23,948 nucleotides of DNA from 2-02-FULL-43-13 sp043813805 (GCA_043813805.1 JBDRKR010000009.1:1-23948); one strand, 5' to 3'. Numbered from the stretch's first letter, positions 7,449 to 16,600 are shown. Numbers and translations are program-made. Notes: generated by a model from the sequence alone, not told the origin.

Positions 7449-8116
7449 ACATTTTTTACTCCGGCTTTTTTTAATATTTTCATGCATTCGCCCATCGTTG
7501 ATCCTGTCGTATAAACATCATCTACCACGACGATATTCGCGATGTCCGACATCCGCGGGATGTCGGACCTCCTGACATCCGACGTTACTCGGAACACATC
7601 TTTCACATTTTCGGCTCTTTCTTGCGGACCCAAACCGACTTGCGATTGATTGTCTTTAATTTTCTCCAAAAGCTTTACTACCGGCCGGCCCGTCATCTCA
7701 CCCACTTTTCTGGCAATCAACTCCGCCTGATTAAATCCCCGCCATTTTTCCTTTTTCTTATACATCGGCACAAAAGTAATATATGTATTCTCAGGCAGAT
7801 TTAATTCTATTTTTTCAAAAGCTTTTTTCACAAGTTCGTCAATGATATCGTAACAACCGTCGTATTTTATTTTTAAAATCAGCTTCTCCATTAAACCTTC
7901 GTACTCCCAGACGCTTACGATTCGTTGAGGTCCGACCTCCCCCTTAATTTTGGTGGAGGTCGGACCTCCTGATATTATCGGGTCAACTTCGCTTAGGAAG
8001 GTTTCGCAGCCCTTACATATATATATGCCTTCCCGGCCGCACCCAAGACACATTTTCGGCCACAATATATCGATTATCCATCCTTTTGCTTTTATACTCA
8101 ACTCGGTTAAATTCAT
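7403..8116 (-). CDS. comF: ComF-family phosphoribosyltransferase-like competence protein
   Basis: A 237-residue protein. The N-terminus carries Cys pairs of the ComF zinc motif (MCLGCGREGIYICKGC). A YEGLMEKLILKIKYDG segment follows, then FVPMYKKKEKWRGFNQAELIARKVG (family: P.....RGFNQ..LLA), and the PRPP-binding signature NIVVVDDVYTTGSTMGEC near the C-terminus. In characterised species ComF is needed for transformation and works with single-stranded DNA entering the cytoplasm. Two palindromes lie in frame: 7927-7968, replacing the usual second zinc-finger region, and 7544-7568, just before the PRPP motif (DVRRSDIPRMSD). The loss of the second Cys pair is notable. dprA starts inside its last codons. 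Confidence 0.92.
   Translation of the reverse strand: MNLTELSIKAKGWIIDILWPKMCLGCGREGIYICKGCETFLSEVDPIISGGPTSTKIKGEVGPQRIVSVWEYEGLMEKLILKIKYDGCYDIIDELVKKAFEKIELNLPENTYITFVPMYKKKEKWRGFNQAELIARKVGEMTGRPVVKLLEKIKDNQSQVGLGPQERAENVKDVFRVTSDVRRSDIPRMSDIANIVVVDDVYTTGSTMGECMKILKKAGVKNVWGFTLSRKMNIQNC
7544..7568. repeat. GTCCGAC palindrome inside comF, copy 2a
   Basis: Eleven-base arms GTCCGACATCC / GGATGTCGGAC around GCG. A further partial arm (CATCCGAC) lies at 7575-7582. It is read in frame as RSDIPRMSD just before the PRPP motif, adding a few residues compared with the usual ComF spacing. Confidence 0.8.
7927..7968. repeat. GTCCGAC palindrome inside comF, copy 2b
   Basis: Fourteen-base perfect arms (GAGGTCCGACCTCC / GGAGGTCGGACCTC) around a 14-nt loop containing TTAATTTT. 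The loop matches that of copy 2c at 10324-10367, which identifies a family rather than chance. It is read in frame as GGPTSTKIKGEVGPQ. Confidence 0.85.
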
Positions 8117-8128
8117 AAATTTATGCTC

Positions 8129-8156
8129 TTGACATACCTTCTTGGTTTGCTATACT
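8129..8156 (+). promoter_or_regulatory. Sigma70-type promoter B, opposite to the genes
   Basis: -35 TTGACA (8129-8134), 16-nt spacer, -10 TATACT (8151-8156). The spacer end CTTGGTTTGC matches those of promoters A and D. It lies 13 nt upstream of the comF start codon and points the other way. Confidence 0.7.
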
Positions 8157-8162
8157 AACAGT

Positions 8163-8206
8163 AGATTCCCTTGGATGGGCGCTTGCGCCGGTTCAGGGAA
8201 TTTTTT
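8163..8206 (+). ncRNA. Putative hairpin RNA B with intrinsic terminator
   Basis: Outer stem ATTCCCT (8165-8171) / AGGGAAT (8195-8201), inner stem GGCGC (8178-8182) / GCGCC (8185-8189), then a six-T tract (8201-8206). The predicted transcript from promoter B is little more than this hairpin, about 44 nt. No U-tract follows on the minus strand, so the signal is directional. Confidence 0.55.
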
Positions 8207-8255
8207 ATTTAAGCGAAGCGATAATCAAGATTCTGCGAGTAAAACGAGCGGGTTC

Positions 8256-8909
8256 TTATTTCCCTAAGCTTTTTCTCTTTAATTCTGGCCAACTAATAAT
8301 CTTTTCAAATAAAATGTGCTCCTTTATTATATCGTAAAATTTTAAATTATTCCTATTATATTTAGCTAAAGCGGCGCCGGCCACGAAATCGGCTAAATTT
8401 ATTACAAAATTACGCTGACTTTCTACGTGCTGAATAGTATAGTTTAAATTTTTACTCGTTAATTGGTTGTGAAGATATTTATTGAAATCGTTTTCATCGC
8501 GTCTTTTACTAAAATGCCTGTCAATAAATATTTTTAACTCTTTCTCCTGTTGCCAAAGATTTATTTCTTTTATTAATTCTCCAACCAAAAGAGCGAAATT
8601 TTCAGGATTATCGGAAACCTTCCTCCCCTTTTTATCTATAGCGATAAGAAAAACTCCTAAACCCTCCGAAACGATACCTGAAAGAATCTGTCTTTTGGTT
8701 TGATCCCCGGCGTAATAAAATTTTACCTCTTTAATTTTAACTTTTCGCTGACGCAACGATTCTAACGCACGAGAGACCAAGACATTCGCGTTTTTAATTA
8801 CATCGGTGGCAATACCGGCGATGATAATAAATTCATCCTTGGAATCGGGTAATGTTCCCGACTCATCAATAAGAATATAATATTGTTTCTGTCTATTAAT
8901 TTTTGTCAT
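8256..8909 (-). CDS. DUF3800-family protein
   Basis: A 217-residue protein with the DUF3800 pattern. The N-terminal YYILIDESGTL has the Asp-Glu-Ser-Gly motif, EVKFYYAGDQTKRQIL lies centrally, IFIDRHF follows, and the C-terminal signature is HVESQRNFVINLADFVAGA. The family is predicted to have an RNase H-like fold with Asp residues at a metal site and is often found with mobile elements and defence loci. The actual substrate is unknown. It stands alone: two palindromes lie between its start and the LamG gene upstream, and hairpin RNA B lies beyond its stop. Confidence 0.88.
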   Translation of the reverse strand: MTKINRQKQYYILIDESGTLPDSKDEFIIIAGIATDVIKNANVLVSRALESLRQRKVKIKEVKFYYAGDQTKRQILSGIVSEGLGVFLIAIDKKGRKVSDNPENFALLVGELIKEINLWQQEKELKIFIDRHFSKRRDENDFNKYLHNQLTSKNLNYTIQHVESQRNFVINLADFVAGAALAKYNRNNLKFYDIIKEHILFEKIISWPELKRKSLGK

Positions 8910-8920
8910 TTTATTAGGGT

Positions 8921-8941
8921 GAAAGAGGTTTAGCCTCTTTC
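8921..8941. repeat. TTTAG-core palindrome before the DUF3800 gene
   Basis: Eight-base arms GAAAGAGG / CCTCTTTC around TTTAG, 11 nt upstream of the DUF3800 start. Its size, near-TTAG core and position relative to an ATG match RAYT palindrome copy 3. Confidence 0.7.
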
Positions 8942-8946
8942 ATTTT

Positions 8947-8974
8947 AACCTCGGTCATTTTATATCCCGAGGTT
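8947..8974. repeat. Inverted repeat spanning the small LamG gene's stop
   Basis: Arms AACCTCGG (8947-8954) and CCGAGGTT (8967-8974) with a 12-nt loop that contains the stop codon of the LamG gene. No U-tract follows on the minus strand, so it is not a clear terminator. It is five bases from the previous palindrome, giving a paired arrangement as in dprA. Confidence 0.55.
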
Positions 8975-10300
8975 GCGGCGGGTTTGCCGGTATTGCATCA
9001 TTATTTCATCGGCGCTCAATTTTCTGTTATAAAGCCGCACTTCATCAACGCTGCCCGTGTAAGCACCGGAGGAGGCACTATCAATACAAACATTCATCGT
9101 GGTTGGAACTGATAAAAGTCCGGTAAAATCAGATGTTGAAGCAACTTCTCCGTTTACATATAAAGCGGCGTGAGTGCCATTCCAAGTGCCTGCTATGTGA
9201 TACCACTCATTTGCTTTAATAGTATATCGGCCTATGCTCTGTTCCGGATTGCTCAAAGCGAAATTTATAACAGTGGTGCTGACGGGTATGTAAAAATAGA
9301 TTCTTTGGATGCTTGCGCCAATTCCTCCAAATATATATTTACCGATCCCAGACGTAGTTTTTGTATTAAACCAGAAAGATATCGTCCCGTTGACTGTTGT
9401 CATTCCTGTCGCAGGTATGGTCACATTACTTGAATCATCATCTACGCCATCGCAATAAATTGCTTGTCCCGAAATGCCTCCTGTCATAGTGATTCCATTA
9501 TTAAAAGTTCCCCACTTATTGGTGCTTGTCGAAACGCCTCTGGTGCCTGCGGTGGAGGTCGTATATTGCCCATCAAAAGACCAGTAGCTGACAAGACCGT
9601 CAGTCCACCAGTTGTTTGGGACAGAACTTGCCACAACGAAGTTTCTTTTGGTCTGGTCGTAGTGCTGCTTAACCTCGTCAGCACTCAACGCCCTGTTGTA
9701 AATACGGACTTCATCAATAAGACCACTTATGTAGTCAGTATCAGCTTCACCAATTAAAAAGCTGGCAGCTGCCACATCTGCGGTATCGGTGACGACCACA
9801 TGATTCCAACCGCTAGCTAAAGAAGCTGAAGCGGAACTGCCATTAATATAAATTGCGGGGGAGGTAAAACCGGTAGCTGTAATGGCGCTGCCTGAAATTG
9901 ATACATACGACGCATTGTTAATTAATTCCAAAACGCCATCGGCAGTATTGGCATCATTAATCCAAAATTCTATTGTTCTGACATTACCCACATCGCCGAC
10001 GTTCATATAATCATCTGCGCCATCGAAATAAAGCGCTTGGCCGGAGATGCCGGCGATGGGCGTAATTCCACCGTTAAAAGTCCCCCAATTTCCGTTATTA
10101 GAAACATCCCTCGTCCCATTAGTGGAAGTCGTATATTTTCCATCAAACGACCAGTAGCCGACGAGGCCGTCAGTCCAAGTGTGCGGGTTGGAAGTAGAAA
10201 TTTTTGTATTATAAGCCAAAATAAAACCATCTAAAATCCACCAAATCAACCCTGCTCCCGTCGTTATTGTTATTAAAATGACAAATGTTTTTTTAGACAC
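8960..10300 (-). CDS. Membrane-anchored protein with two LamG domains
   Basis: A 446-residue protein. An N-terminal hydrophobic helix (residues 5-28, KTFVILITITTGAGLIWWIL) serves as signal or anchor. Two tandem LamG-like domains follow, about residues 40-215 and 230-440. Each opens with TDGLVxYWSFDGxYTT, has an ISGQAxYxDGxDD core, and closes with DEVRxYNRxLSADE. The repeated layout shows an internal duplication. It resembles the domains of the large LamG protein at the left of the window, so both may act at the cell surface in binding glycans or proteins (inference from fold only). A 44-nt palindrome lies in its leader (10324-10367). Confidence 0.9.
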   Translation of the reverse strand: MSKKTFVILITITTGAGLIWWILDGFILAYNTKISTSNPHTWTDGLVGYWSFDGKYTTSTNGTRDVSNNGNWGTFNGGITPIAGISGQALYFDGADDYMNVGDVGNVRTIEFWINDANTADGVLELINNASYVSISGSAITATGFTSPAIYINGSSASASLASGWNHVVVTDTADVAAASFLIGEADTDYISGLIDEVRIYNRALSADEVKQHYDQTKRNFVVASSVPNNWWTDGLVSYWSFDGQYTTSTAGTRGVSTSTNKWGTFNNGITMTGGISGQAIYCDGVDDDSSNVTIPATGMTTVNGTISFWFNTKTTSGIGKYIFGGIGASIQRIYFYIPVSTTVINFALSNPEQSIGRYTIKANEWYHIAGTWNGTHAALYVNGEVASTSDFTGLLSVPTTMNVCIDSASSGAYTGSVDEVRLYNRKLSADEIMMQYRQTRRNLGI

Positions 10301-10323
10301 GGTTTTAATGTTTTACAATATCT

Positions 10324-10367
10324 GGCAGTCCGATTTCCCCCAAAATTACGGGGGAAGTCGGACTGCC
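10324..10367. repeat. GTCCGAC palindrome upstream of the small LamG gene, copy 2c
   Basis: Near-perfect 18-bp stem: the left arm starts GGCAGTCCGA and the right arm ends TCGGACTGCC, with one T-G pair and C5/G5 inner arms. The loop is AAAATTAC. It lies 24 nt upstream of the LamG start and is the only intergenic copy of this family in the window. Confidence 0.85.
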
Positions 10368-10381
10368 CAAATATCCGTTAC

Positions 10382-10409
10382 TTGACACGCTTTCTTGATT
10401 TGCTATAAT
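10382..10409 (+). promoter_or_regulatory. Sigma70-type promoter D, opposite to the genes
   Basis: -35 TTGACA (10382-10387), 16-nt spacer ending CTTGATTTGC, -10 TATAAT (10404-10409). Consensus in both boxes. Transcription would start near 10416 and run through an attenuator-like hairpin into a tRNA-like segment. Confidence 0.78.
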
Positions 10410-10415
10410 TTAAGT

Positions 10416-10490
10416 AGACGCTGATAGGTTCGTATATCACGGACCAAAGTCGGGTGCTACAGAAAGGTCCTTTCAAAAGGGGCCTTTTTT
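10416..10490 (+). ncRNA. Structured leader ending in an attenuator-like terminator
   Basis: Hairpin P1 is GGTTCG (10427-10432) / CGGACC (10440-10445) with loop TATATCA. A terminator hairpin AAAGGTCC (10463-10470) / GGGGCCTTT (10479-10487) with a T-tract to 10490 follows. GGACC of P1 is also complementary to GGTCC (10466-10470) of the terminator arm. The RNA could therefore switch between P1 plus terminator and an antiterminator. Base pairing is seen in the sequence; regulation is inference. Confidence 0.55.
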
Positions 10491-10512
10491 GTTATGATAA
10501 ATCTGTGGACCC

Positions 10513-10584
10513 GGGCCTGTGGTGTATAAAGTAGCATGTCAGCGTTAGCACCTGACGAAGCGAGTGCAAGTCTCGCCGGGTCCA
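10513..10584 (+). ncRNA. tRNA-like cloverleaf, degenerate tRNA or tRNA-derived RNA
   Basis: The spacing is exactly that of a tRNA. Acceptor GGGCCTG/CGGGTCC (7 bp, two G-U); TG at positions 8-9; D-stem GTGT/GCAT with loop ATAAAGTA; anticodon stem TCAGC/CCTGA (4 bp plus C-C mismatch) with loop GTTAGCA; 4-nt variable loop; T-stem GCGAG/CTCGC with loop TGCAAGT; discriminator A. Departures from consensus are T55 changed to G, no GG in the D-loop, C at position 37 and the C31-C39 mismatch. The anticodon position reads UAG, which would decode CUA (Leu), but there is no long variable arm as in tRNA-Leu. CCA is not encoded (CCATA follows). GGACCCG at 10507-10513 gives an alternative perfect seven-base partner for CGGGTCC. 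I consider it a pseudo-tRNA or structural RNA rather than a normal tRNA. Confidence 0.55.
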
Positions 10585-10588
10585 TATC

Positions 10589-10627
10589 AAAAGGTCTTGG
10601 CTGAAAAGTCGGGACTTTTTGATTTTT
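10589..10627 (+). terminator. GAAA-tetraloop hairpin terminator after the tRNA-like RNA
   Basis: Fourteen-base stem (10589-10602 with 10607-10620, several G-U pairs) closed by a GAAA tetraloop, followed by more T residues (10623-10627). It ends the promoter D unit. On the minus strand the same hairpin, with a weaker U run, lies just beyond the giant gene's stop and could also terminate that gene. Confidence 0.7.
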
Positions 10628-10661
10628 ACTTGCTCTATTATTTAGCATAATCATATTCATT

Positions 10662-13600
10662 TTACGACGTGGTTGTCGCGGTACTGGTTGAAATATCCGG
10701 CGTAGTTGTAGTGGTTATAATCGGCTCTGTAGAAGTAGTGATCGGTTCTTCAATAAGGGGTGTCGGACTCCCATCACATGCGCCATCTTCGTCAACTTCG
10801 CCATCGCAGTCGTTATCCACCTCATCGCAGATTTCAGTTGTCGGGAAAACCGCGCCGATGCACGAGCCCCACACTCCCTGCTCGCAAATTTGAACGCCAA
10901 TCTGACAAGCGCCCACTTCAGAACTGCAAGACCGGTTAGCGCCGTTTTCACAAACCGGATTTGTGGATGTCGGACTTCCTGATATCGGATTTTGGGGAAG
11001 TCCGACATCGCTAATTACACCCGCTCCAAACACTTTCATGAAGTCGCTTTCAGTTACGCAGACAGAACCTACGCAAAGCTGCTGGGTTTTAATTTTATCC
11101 ACGACCAAAGCTCCCTCTTCATCAATACTAAAGAGAGTGGCTAATTTATTATTAATCAATGTTTGAACCTCTATCTTGCCTTCAAGATTTTGGAAAACGG
11201 TCAAACCCCCGCTACCCCGCTCCTGCAAATTAATGAAGGCCAGAATCATATCAGCGGAGCTGGCATTAAAGGGCTCTAAAGCATAGCCCAGAATTTTGCC
11301 TGCGCCCGTAGCTTTCATCGCTGTTCCCGGAGTCGAAGAAGCAGAAGTCAACGGATCGCCGATGGCAATCGGACCGTTTTCTGCACTAATTTTGACCGGA
11401 ACCCTTCCGGCTAGGGCCACGGCTCTTGATTTTTCAAAATCAGCCGCCATTAAAAGAGCCGGGCGCGTGGAGACCACTCCGATTAAATTGTTTTGATAAG
11501 ATTGAGAACACTTTTCTATGGTCAGCGGCGCGCCGCTAAAGCAGACTACGTCTCCCCCGCTGATATTTTCGTCTTCGATGTAATAGTTTTCCGCCACATC
11601 ACCAGCTGAAGCATGAGATGTGCCGTCGTAGTAATAACCGCCAAAGGCATCAATTTCAAAAACGACATTTTCGTCATCCTGACTCGTCGAGTCGGTAGCG
11701 CTGGCGTCGCTGATTATTTGAAACAGCACTCCCAATTTATCAAGAGAGGTCGTGGCGTAAGTTTCTGAATTAATAATGAAAGGAATGGTATTGGAAGCGT
11801 TCCACCCGTGATTAATCATAAAGGTTGAAGAACTGGCCGTAAGCTCCACAATCACGTCGCCCGTGCCGCCAGTCGCCAAAGTTAAGTTTTCTGCGTGGTT
11901 TGAATCGCCCGCCATAATTTTTAAAGGCCCTTCCGAAGTAATTTGCGCAAGCCCGGTATTCAAAAACTCTAAATCGTAATCAAAACCCACATTGCCGCCG
12001 GTGTTGACGGATAAAGGCTGGCCGAGTTCAACCACGGCTGAATCAACTTTGATTCCCGGCAAATTGCTTGAGCCGTCAGCCCCGAGAATTTCCACCGACC
12101 CTCGACCCATAATAGTCAAAGAACCGTCTTTGCCCACGAACATCTCGCCGCTTCTTTCGGCTGCGTTGTAGAGACGGATTTGGTCGATATAAAAATTAAT
12201 AATTGAAATATCGTTGACATCAATGCGGAAGAAAAGTTCGTCAACCGAAGTGGCATTGGCTAATCCGGCAATCGTCCACTCTTCATACTGCCATCTGTCC
12301 TCTTCCTGAATATAAATTTGTTTGGTCGTCGTGGCGTTGCTCGCATTGGCTGAACTGTAAATACCGACGGAAATAAGCTGAGTGGTGGTGGCTGATGAAG
12401 TGGCAATCTTGTCGGCGTAAATCCAAAAACTCAATCTCTCCATAGCGTTGGAAAAATTCTGGCTGGTGGTAAAAATTTTTCTGACGACCACATCTTCAGG
12501 GGTGGTAGAGGCATAAATTTTCAAAGATTGACCGCCGGTTTTAACAATCGTACTTTCAGTGGAAGTGCCTACATATATAGTATTGTTGCTGTGCCAATTT
12601 AAATGGCTTCCCTCCATGGTGTCTACGGTTGAGGCATTAAAATCACCGAAGGCAAAATCGCTTGATTCATTAATAGTCAATTTGGAGTAAGGCGTTGAAG
12701 TGCCAATACCCACATTGCCGCCACTAGGATTGATGTATAAATGCCCTAAAGCGGTAGTCTGCAGATCGGTATAAATACTATTGTCGGCATAAGTTAAACG
12801 AAGCTGGGGGTTGCTGGTATCTAAAATATCTAATTTTCTGTCCGGTCCGGCCGTGCCAATGCCGACATAGCCATTATTAGCCACCACCAAAGCAGACGTG
12901 GTCGTGCCGACTGTCAGCAAACTGCCAGCCACTGTGGTAGTGCCGATGCCCACGCCATTACCGGTAGGTCCTCCAGAGTCAACATACAAAAGCGGATAAT
13001 TCATCGGAGCACTGACGCCCGTACTCGTCCCGACTGCCATATCTCCCCAAACATCAAGCAGATATCTGGGAGAAGAAGTGGCAATGCCAAGACCGCCAGT
13101 ATTTTTAAAATAACTCGGTGCACCAGCAGCAGATGTTAAAGATATGCCCTTGGTCGTTGCACCATTATAGAATATTTGCATTGTGCCGTAATCCGCCCCT
13201 CCTTGTAAGGTTATGGCTGAATTTACACTGTCTGTTTCAAGAACCTGAATCGCTCTATCACCGCTACTATTTGATTTAACAACAAGCGGCCAGCCTGGAT
13301 CCGTTGTCCCGATTCCCACATAACCATTATTAGCTACGACTAAGTTGGGAGTCGTTGTTCCGACAGTTAATAAAGTGGTACCTAGGGTAGTGGTGCCGAT
13401 GCCCACCTGGCCGCCATTGCCGGAATAAACATATAGGGCTGGGGTAGTAGTTCCTGTATTCCACTTTCCGGCGCTTGATGTGCCTATCGCCATATCGCCC
13501 CAGACATCAAGTTTGCTCCGGGGGGAAGAGGTGGCGATACCGAGATAACCCAGTTCAGTAATACGCATCAATTCGGTTGCTTTACCATCTTTGGTAAAGA

Positions 13601-16600
13601 TGATGTTTGAAGCACTGTCATTAGCCGTATAATCCATATCAAGATAGATATTATCTTCGCCGTACAAGTTAAGGTCGCCAACGGAGTCCGTAAGAGAAGT
13701 GCCGACATAAAGATTCCCATTAGCCGTGACGCCGCCTGAAAAATACGCATTACCACCACCGACATATAAATCATAAAGTTCAGTAGTTGCAGAAACTGCG
13801 GTATTCCCAATAACAACATTACCTTGCGGAGTAACCACTAAGGCGGGTGTGGTCGTGCCTATTGTCAATAGATTTCTGCCAACCGTCGTAGTTCCGATCC
13901 CAACAAAACCGCCGTCACCGGAATCAACATATAAAATAGGCGTGCTGGTATCAGTGCTCGTACCCACGGCAAAATCTCCCCAGACATCAAGAGTATAGCG
14001 AGGAGTGGTAGTAGAAATTCCAACAGTTGAAACGGTCGTTGAAGAATACATTGTCGTTCCTGAAACAATCCAATCCCAAGTATTACTGCCTCCGGCGGCA
14101 GCGGCCCAAGTTAAATTGCCGGAACTATCATTGGTTAAAACAGTGCTGGCTCCGCCCTGAGACGATGGCCAGGAGTAAGTGACGCCGTTGATTCCAAGTT
14201 TGCCCGCATTATCAATAAACAAAGCTTGAGTGGTAGTGCCGACTGTAAATAAATTAGTGCCTACGGTTGTCGTTCCAATTCCCACCTGACCGCCCATGCC
14301 CGAATTAACATATAAAATTGGCGTTGTGGAATTAGTTGAAGTTCCGACTGCAAAATCTCCCCAAACATCAAGAGTGTATCTAGGCGTTGTCGTCCCGATG
14401 CCGAAGTTAACGCCAGAAGGAGAAAATACTCTTTTGTTTTGTATTCCGCCAGATCCGTTAGATTCGGCGTAAATCCTGAACAGCTCCTGGCTATCTATCT
14501 GGAAAGAATAACTTTCTTCCGTGCCTGACGAGGCTGATGCCTCAACCACTGTGTCGACGAAAGTAATCGCGCCGGAAGAAGAGGCTATTTGAATTGAACC
14601 AAGCGATATATCAGCTCCGATTGTTATTCCGGGAGTATTGCCGGTAGCGCCGCTATCAGCCAAGAAAATGGATGAAGTTGAAGTGCCGACTGCCAAAGAA
14701 CCCCAGACATCAAGACTATAACGAGGCGAAGAGGTGGCTATGCCTATTTTTCCGGCTCCGTTTCCCGAATCAACATAAAGAAGCGGTATGCTTAATCCGT
14801 CGGAAGATGTGGCGGTAGTTGTGCCTATAGCCATATCTCCCCAGACATCAAGTAAATATCTCGGAGTGGTCGTTCCGACTCCAATAGTTGTGACAGTTGA
14901 ACTAGAATACATCGTCGTTCCTGAAATAATCCAATCCCAGGTGTTGGTGCCGCCGGCAGCAGCTGCCCATGTTAAATTGCCGGAACTATCATTAGTCAAA
15001 ACGGTGCTCGCTCCACCTTGAGATGACGGCCAGGAATAAGTAACTCCATTGATTCCAAGCTTACCCGCATTATCAATAAACAAAGCTTGAGTGGTAGTGC
15101 CGACTGTAAATAAATTAGTGCCTACAGTTGTCGTGCCGATGCCTACCTGACCACCATCGCCTGAATTAACATATAAAATTGGAGTCGTAGAATTAGTTGA
15201 AGTTCCGACTGCAAAATCTCCCCAAACATCAAGAGTGTATCTAGGCGTTGTCGTCCCGATGCCGACGTTGCCGGAGAAATCAGCGCTTCCTGTGACGGAA
15301 AGAGCGCTTACTGGATCGGCTGTTGATCCAATCCGAGTATTAGCATAAAGAATATTCGATCCTAAACTTGATGCTTCATAAATTGGATAATAGGCAACAT
15401 CGGTATCGCTGAAATTTGAATAAAAACCATATTGCGTTCCACCGGTAGATTCACCCCAACCATTATCAATATAGAAATGATAAGCAGTATCTCCGGATTC
15501 TGTTCTTGCGTTATTAGATACGCCATAATTCGTTGAAGTTCCCGCTGATCCCAGATTATAAAAATCATTGTTGACACCAAAACTCGTTACAGTCCCGCTA
15601 GCTAAATTGTGTGTATAGATTTGATTATAAGCTCCATATAAAGTACTGCCCGTAGTAAGCGTTGTCGGAGAGAAGTAATTGTTCATGCCAGACATTGTGC
15701 CCGCACTAAGAGTTCCTATTGAATAATTTTGTGTACCGATTATATATCCTCCTGATCCGGTTACATTTAGATTGTTATACGTCCCGTACGCAAGCCCATA
15801 TTTATTAGTCGCGCCCTTGTTGGCGGCTACAGAAACATCATTATAAGAACCATAGGCATATCGATGGTCACTATCAACAACGCCCGCACCCGTACCAATG
15901 GTGGAATATTGCCCATAGACTGTGCTTCCATCGGCACTCGCGTCTATTCCAAAATTAATTACCTTGGCGCCATTCGCAGTAGCTGTGGCTATGTCCAAGC
16001 TCGCAACAGGCGCCGCTGTTCCAATGCCGATATAACCGTTGTTAGCTATGACCAACGCTGGAGTGGTTGTGCCAACAGTTAATAAATTAGTGCCCAAGGT
16101 TGTTGTGCCAATTCCAACCTGGCCGCCCATGCCCGAATTAACATATAAAATTGGGGTCGTAGAATTAGTTGAAGTTCCAACTGCAAAATCTCCCCAGACA
16201 TCTAAGAGATATCTTGGGGTGGTGGTCGCAACGCCAATAGTGGTAACCGTTGAGGTAGAATACATCACCGAACCGTCAATAACCCAGTTCGTGCCCCCGC
16301 CCCCGCCGCCGGTAGCTGCCTGCCAAGTGGCATAACCCGAAGCGTCTGATGTTAAGACGTAGTTATTGGTGGCGCCGGTTGCTATTTTCAGACCGGTTGT
16401 TTCTATCCCGCCAAAGGTAGAAGTAGCACCCGTAGCGGAAATACTGCCCGAAAGATTAAGAGTAGTGCCGGTGAAGACACTAGCCGTAATATCAGTTGCT
16501 TGAATATTTCCGGCGGTTATATCCCCCGCCACTGTGACCGCGCCGTTAATTCTGGTGGGACTGGCAAGATAAATCAAAGGATTCAAATTGCTGGTTGATT

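Noticed and set aside
8207..8255. Short gap after hairpin RNA B as a possible second RNA
   Set aside because: It shows only imperfect GCGA-type repeats and no stem with a T-tract.
10457..10660. Minus-strand frame of 67 codons (contains MDPARLALASSGANADM)
   Set aside because: It is the antisense of the tRNA-like cloverleaf and both hairpins; such peptides typically arise from reading tRNA-like DNA backwards. No ribosome-binding site or family match.
13000..16300. Regularly recurring units in the giant gene as a possible CRISPR array
   Set aside because: Units are hundreds of bases long, unevenly spaced, imperfect, and all in frame in one long coding sequence; no cas genes are present.
14788..16335. 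Val/Pro-rich plus-strand frames inside the giant gene
   Set aside because: These are shadows of the Thr/Gly-rich repeats read in antisense; they repeat with the repeats and have no start signals.
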